Below are positions 1-6,852 of a DNA stretch of 28,264 nucleotides, piece after piece. The notes below the pieces were generated by a model, which had not been told where the DNA came from, did no database searches, and worked only from the letters and a program-made list of their open reading frames with translations. The DNA is taken from IMG/VR virus record IMGVR_UViG_3300029309_000267, positions 1 through 28,264 of that record, one strand, 5' to 3'. How positions within the stretch are numbered: position 1 is the stretch's first letter; each line of letters starts with the position of its first letter. This DNA is from a virus. Made by a program: the position numbers and the translations under genes.

Positions 1-101
1 TTAGTTTGTAAGTAATGTACAGCACTTAGGACAAATCCTAATCTGCTATGTACCTTATCTATATCTCTGTAAGCACACTTCAATTCGGCCTGTGCTTTGG
101 C
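1..101. repeat. Terminal direct repeat, left copy (circular contig joint)
   Basis: Bases 1-101 match 28164-28264 in the same orientation with one mismatch (G at 99, A at 28262). The match lies inside coding sequence and the difference is a synonymous alanine codon change in the minus-strand gene that crosses it. This is what an assembler leaves when a circular or circularly permuted genome is cut at an arbitrary point, so the unit length is about 28,163 bp. A genuine short physical terminal repeat is possible but less likely inside a gene. Confidence 0.9.
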
Positions 102-104
102 CAT
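1..104 (-). CDS. Small tail-module protein of 39 residues, N-terminal part (crosses the circle joint)
   Basis: Reading leftward from ATG at 104-102, preceded by a GAGGTGG ribosome site, the frame begins MAKAQAELK and runs out of the window at position 1. Through the terminal repeat it continues at 28163 and stops at TAA 28150-28148, giving 39 residues ending LQTKDTKE. It lies between the 77-residue gene at 112-345 and the tail chaperone gene at 28143, and its last codons contain the AAGGAG ribosome site of that chaperone, so the two are translationally linked. The sequence is mildly basic with a short hydrophobic centre. I do not recognise the family; position suggests a tail-assembly accessory role. 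Confidence 0.6.
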   Translation of the reverse strand, partial: MAKAQAELKCAYRDIDKVHSRLGFVLSAVHYLQT

Positions 105-111
105 TTCCACC

Positions 112-345
112 TCAAGACTCTTCAGAATCTCCTTCTCCGTGTGGTTCTGCCATATCTTCATGTTTTTCTACCTTTACATCTTTGTGTTTCTTTGACTTGC
201 TGTCTGGTAATTCAATGCCATGTTTTTTAGCATATTCATCCATATCAACTTCAACCATTTCACCGTCTACTTCTACACGAATCATACGTGTTTCCTTAGT
301 CCAGTTACCATGTTCATCAAAGTTCCTTAAAAATTTGTGTTCCAT
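112..345 (-). CDS. Acidic 77-residue protein of the tail block
   Basis: ATG at 345 is preceded by AAGGAG at good spacing. The product is short and strongly charged: acidic stretches in the first half, a Lys/His-rich centre (KSKKHKDVKVEKHED) and an acidic end (GEGDSEES). There is no signal peptide, membrane segment or recognisable fold. It follows the major tail protein across a hairpin at 361-388 and precedes the 39-residue gene and the tail chaperones, the interval where siphoviruses often keep small tail-assembly genes. Function unknown. Confidence 0.7.
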   Translation of the reverse strand: MEHKFLRNFDEHGNWTKETRMIRVEVDGEMVEVDMDEYAKKHGIELPDSKSKKHKDVKVEKHEDMAEPHGEGDSEES

Positions 346-360
346 ACCTGCTCCTTAAAA

Positions 361-388
361 GTACTCCCCCAAACTAATGGGGGGTACT
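361..388 (-). terminator. Hairpin after the major tail gene, possible attenuator
   Basis: The arms GTACTCCCC and GGGGGGTAC pair over nine positions (one G-T wobble) around a roughly ten-base loop. On the minus strand the stem is followed by ACTTTTA, a short T tract, so it can act as a weak intrinsic terminator just after the highly expressed major tail gene. An AATAAATA octamer lies immediately upstream on the same strand, so the stem could instead form the 5' end of a new transcript. Confidence 0.55.
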
Positions 389-392
389 ATAC

Positions 393-400
393 TATTTATT
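393..400 (-). promoter_or_regulatory. AATAAATA, weaker match to the late-promoter-like octamer
   Basis: The minus strand reads AATAAATA one base after the stop codon of the major tail gene. It is one base away from the GATAAATA octamer found at eight gene junctions here and fits the NATAAATA late-promoter form described for T4-like cyanophages. A start 6-8 bases downstream would put the hairpin at 361-388 at the transcript 5' end, about 40 bases before the ATG at 345. AATAAATA also occurs once inside a gene (453-460, other strand), so this single site is weak evidence. Confidence 0.35.
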
Positions 401-401
401 G

Positions 402-878
402 CTAGACTGTTGCTTTGGTCAGATCACCATCAACCTCAATAGTTACAGGGGTAATAAATACCGCCGCATCTTGAGAGGCAGTTGGAGCCAAGCCACTTAA
501 AAAGCCTGATCCTTTTAGATATGTGGATCCAGAACCTGTGCCTTCAAAAGCCACACTAAAGAAGACTGTTGTCTTGTCGTTCTGTGTTCCAAATAATCCA
601 TCATTAGCAATTTTATTAGTCGTATTGGATGCGCCAAAGAATACATCTTCATCTACTAAACAGTTCAATGAGATCTGGTTAGTTGATGGAGTAGTAAATG
701 CTTTTTCACTTGATGAGTCTAGAGTTTTATATCTAACTACACCTGTGGAAGCATTAACTGTGATGTCTTGCATAAATGGAACTTCAAGTCCATTTGATAC
801 TCCTGGTACAGCCAATGGTGCTGTATTACCTAATGTAAGGACTGCTTTTTGTCCTGCTGTTACGTTCATTACTGCCAT
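402..878 (-). CDS. Major tail protein (tail tube)
   Basis: ATG at 878 follows AGGAGA. The 158-residue product is beta-rich, low in cysteine and rich in Thr, Ser, Ala and Gly. It opens with MAVMNVTAGQKAVLTLGN and has an internal segment on an epitope-like target (VPGVSNGLEVPF), typical of TP901-1-like or lambda V-like tube subunits. It sits directly after the tail-completion gene and before the tail chaperones and tape measure, the conserved siphovirus position for the tube protein. The hairpin just downstream would favour high expression of this gene over later ones. The call rests on gene order and composition rather than a diagnostic motif. Confidence 0.7.
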   Translation of the reverse strand: MAVMNVTAGQKAVLTLGNTAPLAVPGVSNGLEVPFMQDITVNASTGVVRYKTLDSSSEKAFTTPSTNQISLNCLVDEDVFFGASNTTNKIANDGLFGTQNDKTTVFFSVAFEGTGSGSTYLKGSGFLSGLAPTASQDAAVFITPVTIEVDGDLTKATV

Positions 879-893
879 TGGTTTCTCCTATTG

Positions 894-1286
894 TTATACA
901 GTTAAAAATCTGAAATCAAAATTATATGTAATATAATCTAGAGTGATTTCAGTATCAACCTCACATTCTTTAATGTAAGGTCCACTTACTCCTAGTCTTT
1001 CTGCTACTACAGTATCAACTATTGTGTCGATATCTGCGGGTTGATTTTTGGCGTCTACTGTCAAAAATGCTGTTACAGTGGTCTCCGTTTGTGTTACATC
1101 ATTGCCATCAAGTGTGCTGTAAAGTTCGGTAACATCTTTGTTATCCTGATCTACGTACACATGCTTTTTGTTTTTGATGTACAACGGTTCACCACCTGAG
1201 TTAAAAGGCAGTTCACTGCTAACCGACACATTACTTGTGGATAAGTTAGCAGTTAAACCTGTGACTAAAGTATCTCTAATCGCCAT
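894..1286 (-). CDS. Tail completion or terminator protein
   Basis: The ATG at 1286 overlaps the stop of the upstream connector gene (TAATG), so translation is coupled. The product has 130 residues. The order (connector, this protein, major tail protein) and size fit the tail-terminator family (lambda gpU, HK97 gp10-type or SPP1 gp17-type), which caps the tail and joins it to the head. Predicted strands and helices alternate as in those alpha/beta folds, and the end ITYNFDFRFLTV looks like a beta strand pair. No catalytic motif is visible. Assignment to a named family is inference from synteny. Confidence 0.6.
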   Translation of the reverse strand: MAIRDTLVTGLTANLSTSNVSVSSELPFNSGGEPLYIKNKKHVYVDQDNKDVTELYSTLDGNDVTQTETTVTAFLTVDAKNQPADIDTIVDTVVAERLGVSGPYIKECEVDTEITLDYITYNFDFRFLTV

Positions 1287-1846
1287 TATCTAACTCTTGT
1301 AATGTTACTTCTACCTCTGGTCCTACGTGTTTGACGGAATCTTATCATTTTTTCGCCGTCACTCACAGTACCGTCACCTGACTGATCGTACCAATCAAAT
1401 ATATCCAGCAGTTCTCTGAATAAATCTTCAAACTTGCCTTCATAATATTGGATCTTCTGTACTTCAGCACTTTCTGGATTACCAAAATCGGCAATCTTGG
1501 GTAACAAGTATTCTTTCAATGTGTAATAAGCACACATGTCTGTGAAGTCACTTTTACGTCCTATGATATTTTCAGGTACAAAAGGTGGTATATTGTTTAT
1601 ATCACTATAACCAACACCTGCTGAACCTAAATATTCTCTCCATCTAGCACTAGCACGAATCTTTTCATTGATTCTGTTAGTGGCTTTTTGTGTAAGATCT
1701 TCGAGATAATTGTTTAAATTACCAGGGGCATCAGGAACATCTGTAAAGTTAATCTCATTGGCTTCAAATAGCCTTTGATCTTTGTCCTTTACGTCAACTG
1801 CTTCTGCGTAACTAATTACTGTTGATCCTGATAGTATAAATGCCAT
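1286..1846 (-). CDS. Head-tail connector (adaptor) protein with an EF-hand-like loop
   Basis: ATG at 1846 is preceded by TAGGAG, which overlaps the end of the capsid gene. The 186-residue protein is mainly helical and lies directly after the major capsid gene, where head-completion adaptors (gp6/gp15-like) occur. Residues 154-165 read DQSGDGTVSDGE, with acidic or oxygen side chains at positions 1, 3, 5, 9 and 12, Gly at 6 and Val at 8: a textbook EF-hand calcium loop. The tail of the protein is very basic (RQTRRTRGR), suitable for contact with DNA or the portal. The calcium role is inferred only from the loop. Confidence 0.65.
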   Translation of the reverse strand: MAFILSGSTVISYAEAVDVKDKDQRLFEANEINFTDVPDAPGNLNNYLEDLTQKATNRINEKIRASARWREYLGSAGVGYSDINNIPPFVPENIIGRKSDFTDMCAYYTLKEYLLPKIADFGNPESAEVQKIQYYEGKFEDLFRELLDIFDWYDQSGDGTVSDGEKMIRFRQTRRTRGRSNITRVR

Positions 1847-1859
1847 TACTCAACTCCTA

Positions 1860-2807
1860 TTACGCAGATGCTATGCCTGAAGGTAAGTTGTTACTTCTAA
1901 CGAATCTGAGCCCTACTGCTTGTCCGATTAGTCCTTCTAACAATGCTTGGTTTGCCAAGTCTTGTGAAATACCTGCGATTGCTCCGCCGGCAATACCACC
2001 TACACCGTTAAGTTCACTAGCAAGTTTAAGTTCTTGTGCTGGTGTTATAACTGCATAGTAGAATCCACCTACGTCTGCTGGGGCATTTTGTGCCCTCAGA
2101 TTAGCAACTGATTGTGAGAACTGTGCCAACGATGCTGTGGATGATCCCACACCACTTTGTGTAGCAACTGCTCTAATAAAGTTACTTCTGATCTGAGAAA
2201 ATCCATTTCTTAATGTAGCCACAAAGTCGTGGTTGTCATTTTGGATATCGTTGAACATCTTGACTGATGGATCTCTCTTGATCGCATATCCCATTGCTTC
2301 ATTACTGAAAACAACGGCTAAATCTGCGGTTGTAATTTCTGTGTTAGCATTACCATCGTTAGAAACGTTGATACCTGACATATCTGTTAGTGCTGATGTA
2401 CCGCCTGAAAGCATTACTCTCATACCTTCTACGTCTGTTGCTTGTGCAATAGATCTTGAAAGTCTTGTAACTAATGCGTTTCTGACTGTGTCCATGCCAC
2501 CGTCTTCAAGTGCTTCTTCAGAGATTGTTGAACCTGCTGATTTTTTGTTTACAGATAGTGTTACTGATGTTGGATTGAAATCAAACCCTGAATTAATTAG
2601 GTCTGCGTTATCCGATACACTCGTGTTACCATCTGGGTAGACGTTAGTCAATGGAATCTTCATTTGATTACCGATTGCGCCACTTAGGTTATATGAGTTT
2701 ACAATTAATGAAGGATTTGGAAGTAAGACCGCATCATCATAATATGGAATAAGGTCTGCCACTACGTCCGCATATAGTTCATTAATTTGTGCTGTTGTTG
2801 TTGCCAT
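1860..2807 (-). CDS. Major capsid protein
   Basis: ATG at 2807 has AGGAGA upstream. The 315-residue product follows a scaffold-like gene and precedes the connector, the standard head order. It begins MATTTAQINELYADVVADL and contains an extended acidic/Gly segment, a central helix (SEEALEDGGMDTVRNALVTR) and a C-terminal region rich in Ala and Gly, consistent with an HK97-fold subunit. No prohead protease gene is visible nearby, so maturation may not need cleavage. I cannot place it in a named capsid family from memory. Confidence 0.8.
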   Translation of the reverse strand: MATTTAQINELYADVVADLIPYYDDAVLLPNPSLIVNSYNLSGAIGNQMKIPLTNVYPDGNTSVSDNADLINSGFDFNPTSVTLSVNKKSAGSTISEEALEDGGMDTVRNALVTRLSRSIAQATDVEGMRVMLSGGTSALTDMSGINVSNDGNANTEITTADLAVVFSNEAMGYAIKRDPSVKMFNDIQNDNHDFVATLRNGFSQIRSNFIRAVATQSGVGSSTASLAQFSQSVANLRAQNAPADVGGFYYAVITPAQELKLASELNGVGGIAGGAIAGISQDLANQALLEGLIGQAVGLRFVRSNNLPSGIASA

Positions 2808-2828
2808 AATTTTTCTCCTATATGGTTA

Positions 2829-3695
2829 TTATCTGAGTGTCCTAGAGTTACCTATATCTCTATGACTTCTCATTTTATCTATATTCTTACGGATCATAGA
2901 ATCTGTTATTTGATTCCTGTTTAATGATCTGTTAGTGTTTCGCAAATTGACAAATGCTGATCTGTACTCGGGATCTGACTTCATTCGACTTTCATCGACT
3001 CCTGTTGTTTTCCCTGAATCAACTTTTGCTGAATCCACGTCATAAGTGTCAACACCTTTTTTGGCAAATGGCAAACCTAGACTTTTACCAACTACTTCTA
3101 CAGCAGTTTTATAGTCTGGCTGTTCACCATCAGTGGTAAGATAATCCTCACCATTCTTGATAGCAAATGTTTGCCCTTCAACTTGAAACATATCTCTGGC
3201 TTTCATCAAGTCTACCACAGCATCTTTTTGCTCTGGCTTCCATGTAGTAGGCATGCTTTCCTTTAGTGTACTAATATGCTCTCTTACAGCATAGTCTGTT
3301 TTGACTTTGCTTAACTCCTTTTGAAGTTCTTCAACTGTTTGCTCCCTTTTTTGAACAGCACTTTTTAGTGCTTCAACGTCTAGAGAATTACTCTCTGGAG
3401 AGGCTGATCTCAGTTGGTTTACTACCTGTTTTACTTGTCCAAAGTTATCAACTTCCAAGTCTTGAAGTATTCTACTTTCTACATCCTTCTTGGCATTTAC
3501 AGCAATCCTATCAGTTTCTTCACGTGTGTAAACACGTTTGCCATCTACATAGAATTTGCCTTCTTTGTGCTCTAGAGAAGGGCCTTTTGGTGCTTCTACT
3601 TCTTTTTCAGATTTTTGGTCTTGTACCTCAGTTTCTGTTACTGGTTGCACTGTTTCACCTGCAACTGGTGTATTTACATCTAGTCCTTCTGACAT
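2829..3695 (-). CDS. Capsid scaffolding protein
   Basis: ATG at 3695 follows AAAGGAG. The 288-residue product is highly charged and hydrophilic: an acidic, Pro-containing N-terminal third, a coiled-coil-like segment at about residues 108-150 (AVQKREQTVEELQKELSKVK) and a basic C-terminal end (residues 255-288) rich in Arg and Asn, the part that usually binds the capsid shell. It has no cysteine and lies between portal and capsid genes, which is diagnostic for scaffolds. I see no serine-protease motif, so a fused protease is unlikely. Confidence 0.8.
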   Translation of the reverse strand: MSEGLDVNTPVAGETVQPVTETEVQDQKSEKEVEAPKGPSLEHKEGKFYVDGKRVYTREETDRIAVNAKKDVESRILQDLEVDNFGQVKQVVNQLRSASPESNSLDVEALKSAVQKREQTVEELQKELSKVKTDYAVREHISTLKESMPTTWKPEQKDAVVDLMKARDMFQVEGQTFAIKNGEDYLTTDGEQPDYKTAVEVVGKSLGLPFAKKGVDTYDVDSAKVDSGKTTGVDESRMKSDPEYRSAFVNLRNTNRSLNRNQITDSMIRKNIDKMRSHRDIGNSRTLR

Positions 3696-3738
3696 TGTTT
3701 TCTCCTTTTAGTCCCTGAGTGGGGTTATATTCAAGATA

Positions 3739-5478
3739 TTATAGACCATTTTGACTGCTAGTACTATTAAGCAGTTCTTCTAATCTATTGCGTACCTTGT
3801 CACGCATTACTTCTTTTATTCCTGGGGCATTGATACTGTTTCTTTCTTCATAATCAACACCTGGGTTGTTCTTTTCTAGTTGTAGTTCATATTCACCATG
3901 AGATTTGAATGGCATGTGTATAACTGTGCCATCTTCTAATGTATGAGTATGTGTACCACTACCTCCTAGTTCTCTTGCCCTTGCTTCTGCTTCTGCAGAT
4001 GTGGCAAATTCTTCTGCTACAAATTCTGTAACTGTACTTGTAACAGCACTAGGTCTTTCTAAGAATACACTTTCATATTTTTCATATGCATCTATCAATT
4101 GTGTCATTTCATGTATTTCATGCTCTAGTGCTCTCTTGTTGTATTGTCTGTTGTAACTAATTTTGAAGTCTTCTGGTTTCATTTGGTTTGTCCAATCAAA
4201 ATACATATCGAACAATTTGCTTTCTGCGTTTTCTAAATTAGTTGCTTTCTTTCTGATCAGTGCCGCAAGTTTGTCATCAAATACTTCTATTTGATTGCCA
4301 CTACGAGCACTTCTAATTAGATCTTCACTACGCAACATGGATATTTGCGTGAGTTTGTTTATTTTGCTGTCTATCAATTCTCTTATTTCTGATATTGCAT
4401 CTAATGGTGGTGATGCAAATTGATACACAAAGTTCTGTTGGTCGCCAGTTAATCCGCCCTGGACTCTGATTACTGCTCCAGGTTCTGCTCCTACTTGCCC
4501 ATCATTAAGGCTGTCTGTGGTTTCATCTACTACTAATGTTGGATGGGCACCATATGTTATTGCTGAATATATTTCAGCACTATCACCATATATGCTACGT
4601 TGTATTTGTGCTACATCAAATATTATTGTACTACCAATATTGCTGTGTACTTTTACATTTTGATATAGTGTAACTATTGGTATATATCCTAGTTCATTTA
4701 CTTGTCTTATTCTAAATGTGCTTTCACCTACACTTTCTAGGTTTGCGTCATCTACTGGAGGTAAATAATCTTCATCTTCGCCTACAAAAATTGTGTCTAT
4801 AAATTCTGGTGTAAGCACTCTATAAACAGCATGTTGTTCATTGTCTTCTAGTTTGATAACCATATCATCTAGTTTGAGATTGCCGTCTATGTCATATTTG
4901 TAACTCCAATTGGTTACATCTTCTGGGGTGTGTATTTTAAACTTGGGTATATCACTGCCTGTTGGTTTGTAACAACCTATGTGTAATACACCATATACTG
5001 TTGTGAGTATATCTACTTGGCTCATGAACTCTGCTAGTGTAGAGCCTTCTCCATCTACATCCTCCATGAACTGTTCCATTTCTGGTTGTTCGCCTGTGTT
5101 ACGTTGTGGAGGATTACGAAACAGTATAGCATTATATTCACTTGCTATAAGTTTTACATAATTGTACACAGGTGTATTATCTATTTTCTCACTGTAAAAA
5201 CTACCACCCAAATAGTCCTGTCCTTTTGTTACTTCATTTTTTGTGAGACCATGTTCTACTTTGGCTTTTGTTTTTGCCACATATGAACCGTCTTCACTTC
5301 TTTCATATGTGTTTATGGTTTCACTAGGTGTATTGAGATCTACTTGATATGCTCTTAGATATTGAGCATCTTTGTATTCTGGTCCTGAGTGATATGAATT
5401 GATTGCTAAACGCCAGTCATCATAATACTTGTCGTATAATGAATGCGTGCCAGTTATATAGTCTATGTATTCTGACAA
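3739..5478 (-). CDS. Portal protein
   Basis: The 579-residue frame opens with a TTG start at 5478-5476, since no ATG occurs in-frame nearby and GGAG sits at the right distance. Portals form the twelve-subunit ring through which DNA is packaged. Length, the position before scaffold and capsid, the early Tyr-rich helical region, and the central segment (QRSIYGDSAEIYSAITYGAH) followed by long helices fit the SPP1/podovirus-like portal group. Around residues 500-525 there is a His-rich stretch, SGTHTHTLEDGTVIHMP, in the C-terminal crown/barrel part. The late-promoter-like octamer at 5513-5520 lies 35 bases upstream. Confidence 0.85.
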   Translation of the reverse strand: MSEYIDYITGTHSLYDKYYDDWRLAINSYHSGPEYKDAQYLRAYQVDLNTPSETINTYERSEDGSYVAKTKAKVEHGLTKNEVTKGQDYLGGSFYSEKIDNTPVYNYVKLIASEYNAILFRNPPQRNTGEQPEMEQFMEDVDGEGSTLAEFMSQVDILTTVYGVLHIGCYKPTGSDIPKFKIHTPEDVTNWSYKYDIDGNLKLDDMVIKLEDNEQHAVYRVLTPEFIDTIFVGEDEDYLPPVDDANLESVGESTFRIRQVNELGYIPIVTLYQNVKVHSNIGSTIIFDVAQIQRSIYGDSAEIYSAITYGAHPTLVVDETTDSLNDGQVGAEPGAVIRVQGGLTGDQQNFVYQFASPPLDAISEIRELIDSKINKLTQISMLRSEDLIRSARSGNQIEVFDDKLAALIRKKATNLENAESKLFDMYFDWTNQMKPEDFKISYNRQYNKRALEHEIHEMTQLIDAYEKYESVFLERPSAVTSTVTEFVAEEFATSAEAEARARELGGSGTHTHTLEDGTVIHMPFKSHGEYELQLEKNNPGVDYEERNSINAPGIKEVMRDKVRNRLEELLNSTSSQNGL

Positions 5479-5512
5479 TTTTTCTCCGTAAATTTATAGA
5501 TGTTCAACAAAG

Positions 5513-5520
5513 TATTTATC
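5513..5520 (-). promoter_or_regulatory. GATAAATA late-promoter-like octamer before the portal gene
   Basis: The minus strand reads GATAAATAC, about 28-35 bases ahead of the portal TTG start, leaving room for a short leader with the GGAG ribosome site. It is the same octamer found at eight junctions. This copy alone also has a -35-like TTGTCA 17 bases upstream, so a sigma-70 reading is possible here. It would drive the head operon (portal, scaffold, capsid, connector). Confidence 0.6.
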
Positions 5521-5560
5521 AAATGTCTGCATAATATTGACAAATCGTGTGCAAAAAAGG

Positions 5561-5589
5561 TTGACTTGTGTGTGTAAATAGTGTATAAT
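5561..5589 (+). promoter_or_regulatory. Strong sigma-70 promoter for the rightward module
   Basis: TTGACT at 5561-5566 and TATAAT at 5584-5589 are separated by exactly 17 bases, one mismatch from the ideal sigma-70 promoter. Transcription would start near 5596 and reach the ATG at 5621 through a leader with AGGAAA. It lies back to back with the leftward portal start, so this 141-base gap is a divergent control region. A second TTGACA at 5537-5542 lacks a matching -10 box. Confidence 0.8.
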
Positions 5590-5620
5590 ATTGCTTTACA
5601 ACTATATAGGAAAAACAAAA

Positions 5621-5812
5621 ATGTGGCAAATAATTACAGAACCAACAAAACAATGGCTAATTAGTAAACAGTATTGGAGTGACTATGAATGTGCAACTGC
5701 ATACTGTGAAAGTCTAAATCGTGCATTACCCAATGTTTTCTTTGGTGTTAGAAGAAGAAGTGATAAATATTTACCTAATACGGAGAAACATGAGCAAGGA
5801 CAAAATACTTAA
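5621..5812 (+). CDS. Unknown 63-residue protein, first gene of the rightward module
   Basis: I prefer the ATG at 5621 (MWQIITEPTK) over an upstream ATG at 5591, because AGGAAA lies ahead of 5621 and the 5591 codon would fall too near the predicted transcript start. The product is rich in aromatic residues and cysteine, followed by a basic centre (GVRRRSDKY). No known domain is seen. Its 3' end overlaps the next gene, and a GATAAATA octamer sits inside its last codons. As the first gene behind a strong host-type promoter it is probably made early. Confidence 0.6.
   Translation: MWQIITEPTKQWLISKQYWSDYECATAYCESLNRALPNVFFGVRRRSDKYLPNTEKHEQGQNT
5762..5769 (+). promoter_or_regulatory. GATAAATA late-promoter-like octamer before the helix-turn-helix gene
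   Basis: The plus strand reads GATAAATA inside the end of the 63-residue gene, 20 bases ahead of the ATG at 5790, with GGAG between them. Orientation matches the gene it precedes. No -35 box lies 17 bases upstream (TCTTTG at 5739). It could let the regulator gene be re-expressed late. Confidence 0.45.
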
Positions 5813-6227
5813 AAGCAACCAAACAGTGAGAGTAGACTTCAAAAAGAAATGGGGTATTCGTTGCAACGACATTGCAGAAGCAGAAGGTGTTACACCAGAA
5901 GCCATTCGTATGCGTGTTAAACTGTTTGGTAACCCATGGCAAAGAGCCAAAAAGCCAAGCAAATTTGAAAAGAAATACGGCAAAACCATATTGCAAATAG
6001 CACAAGAACTAGGAGTACACCCTGTTACTATTGCAAGAAGAGAAAATTTATACGGTGATGTATATCATGTATCGCCACAGAAAAAAGACGGCACAGTCAA
6101 ACACACTTGGAATAAAGGCATAAATCTTTCTGGCAAACACTGGAGTGAAAATCCAAAAAGTGGTTTTTATGGAGATAGGTGTGCTAGGCCATGGAAAATG
6201 AACAAAGATGACATCCCTAGATCCTAA
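5790..6227 (+). CDS. DNA-binding protein with two tandem helix-turn-helix units
   Basis: I place the start at ATG 5790 (MSKDKILKSN), preceded by CGGAGAAAC. The 145-residue product is basic and has two similar helix-turn-helix units: residues 20-45 (WGIRCNDIAEAEGVTPEAIR) and 63-88 (YGKTILQIAQELGVHPVTIA). Each has the phi-x-x-IA-x-x-x-GV pattern of a recognition unit, as in homeodomain-like regulators. The C-terminal 40 residues are rich in Trp, Gly, Lys and Cys and could form another nucleic-acid-binding module. The likely role is regulator of the divergent 5.5 kb switch or of the 12.5 kb control region; a replication-initiator role cannot be excluded. Confidence 0.65.
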   Translation: MSKDKILKSNQTVRVDFKKKWGIRCNDIAEAEGVTPEAIRMRVKLFGNPWQRAKKPSKFEKKYGKTILQIAQELGVHPVTIARRENLYGDVYHVSPQKKDGTVKHTWNKGINLSGKHWSENPKSGFYGDRCARPWKMNKDDIPRS

Positions 6228-6852
6228 CTTACACATAATTGCAGGTGACACACAACAAATTGCCCGTAACCTTAACAGACTACAAGATCAAGAAGAAAAC
6301 ATATCTGCTGTAAGAAATGAATTTATAGGCAAACCAGAAGTATGTCACACATTGGCATCACACATAGTGAGACTACGCAGAAAACCCAAAGACACAGAAC
6401 AACGTGAATTGTTTATGCATTTACTAGACAACTATGTAGATGTTCTATTAGAACACTATGATATACGTTGGTTGCTGAGCATTTGTGACACCTTAGTGGA
6501 CATAGGTGACCCTATCACAAGTGCTACAGCAATGAACATAGTACAATGTATAAACAGATGTAACATAGACAGCACAATACTTGTAAATGTAGTAGACGGT
6601 AGATTAAATGAAAACAGATTGGCACAAGAAATAAAAGTGCCTACTTGGGGTGGTATGATCACAGCAGATATACCCTCAGGTGATATGATATACAACATGA
6701 TGAATAGATTAGATAGTGTTGTAAGCAAACATGATTTACTTTGGAAAATATGGTGTGAAATAAAAAATAGAAGTAGACAGGACCAAAACATTGTGTTGAA
6801 CCATTTGTGTTCAGCAAGTAGAATTAGATACCAAAGGAGTTTCTTTCCATGA
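6208..6852 (+). CDS. Unknown 214-residue helical protein
   Basis: The ATG at 6208 lies inside the end of the preceding gene (20-base overlap), so it probably relies on coupled translation; no clear ribosome site is present. The protein appears almost wholly helical, with regular Leu/Ile spacing (FMHLLDNYVDVLLEHYDIRW) and five cysteines, and has no signal peptide or membrane span. It ends with ATGA shared with the glycosyltransferase start. I do not recognise the family. Coupling to the sugar genes suggests a partner role for them, but a replication or host-takeover protein is equally possible. Confidence 0.65.
   Translation: MTSLDPNLHIIAGDTQQIARNLNRLQDQEENISAVRNEFIGKPEVCHTLASHIVRLRRKPKDTEQRELFMHLLDNYVDVLLEHYDIRWLLSICDTLVDIGDPITSATAMNIVQCINRCNIDSTILVNVVDGRLNENRLAQEIKVPTWGGMITADIPSGDMIYNMMNRLDSVVSKHDLLWKIWCEIKNRSRQDQNIVLNHLCSASRIRYQRSFFP

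Noticed and set aside
453-460. AATAAATA on the plus strand
   Set aside because: Inside the minus-strand major tail gene with no plus-strand gene downstream; a chance match in AT-rich coding DNA.
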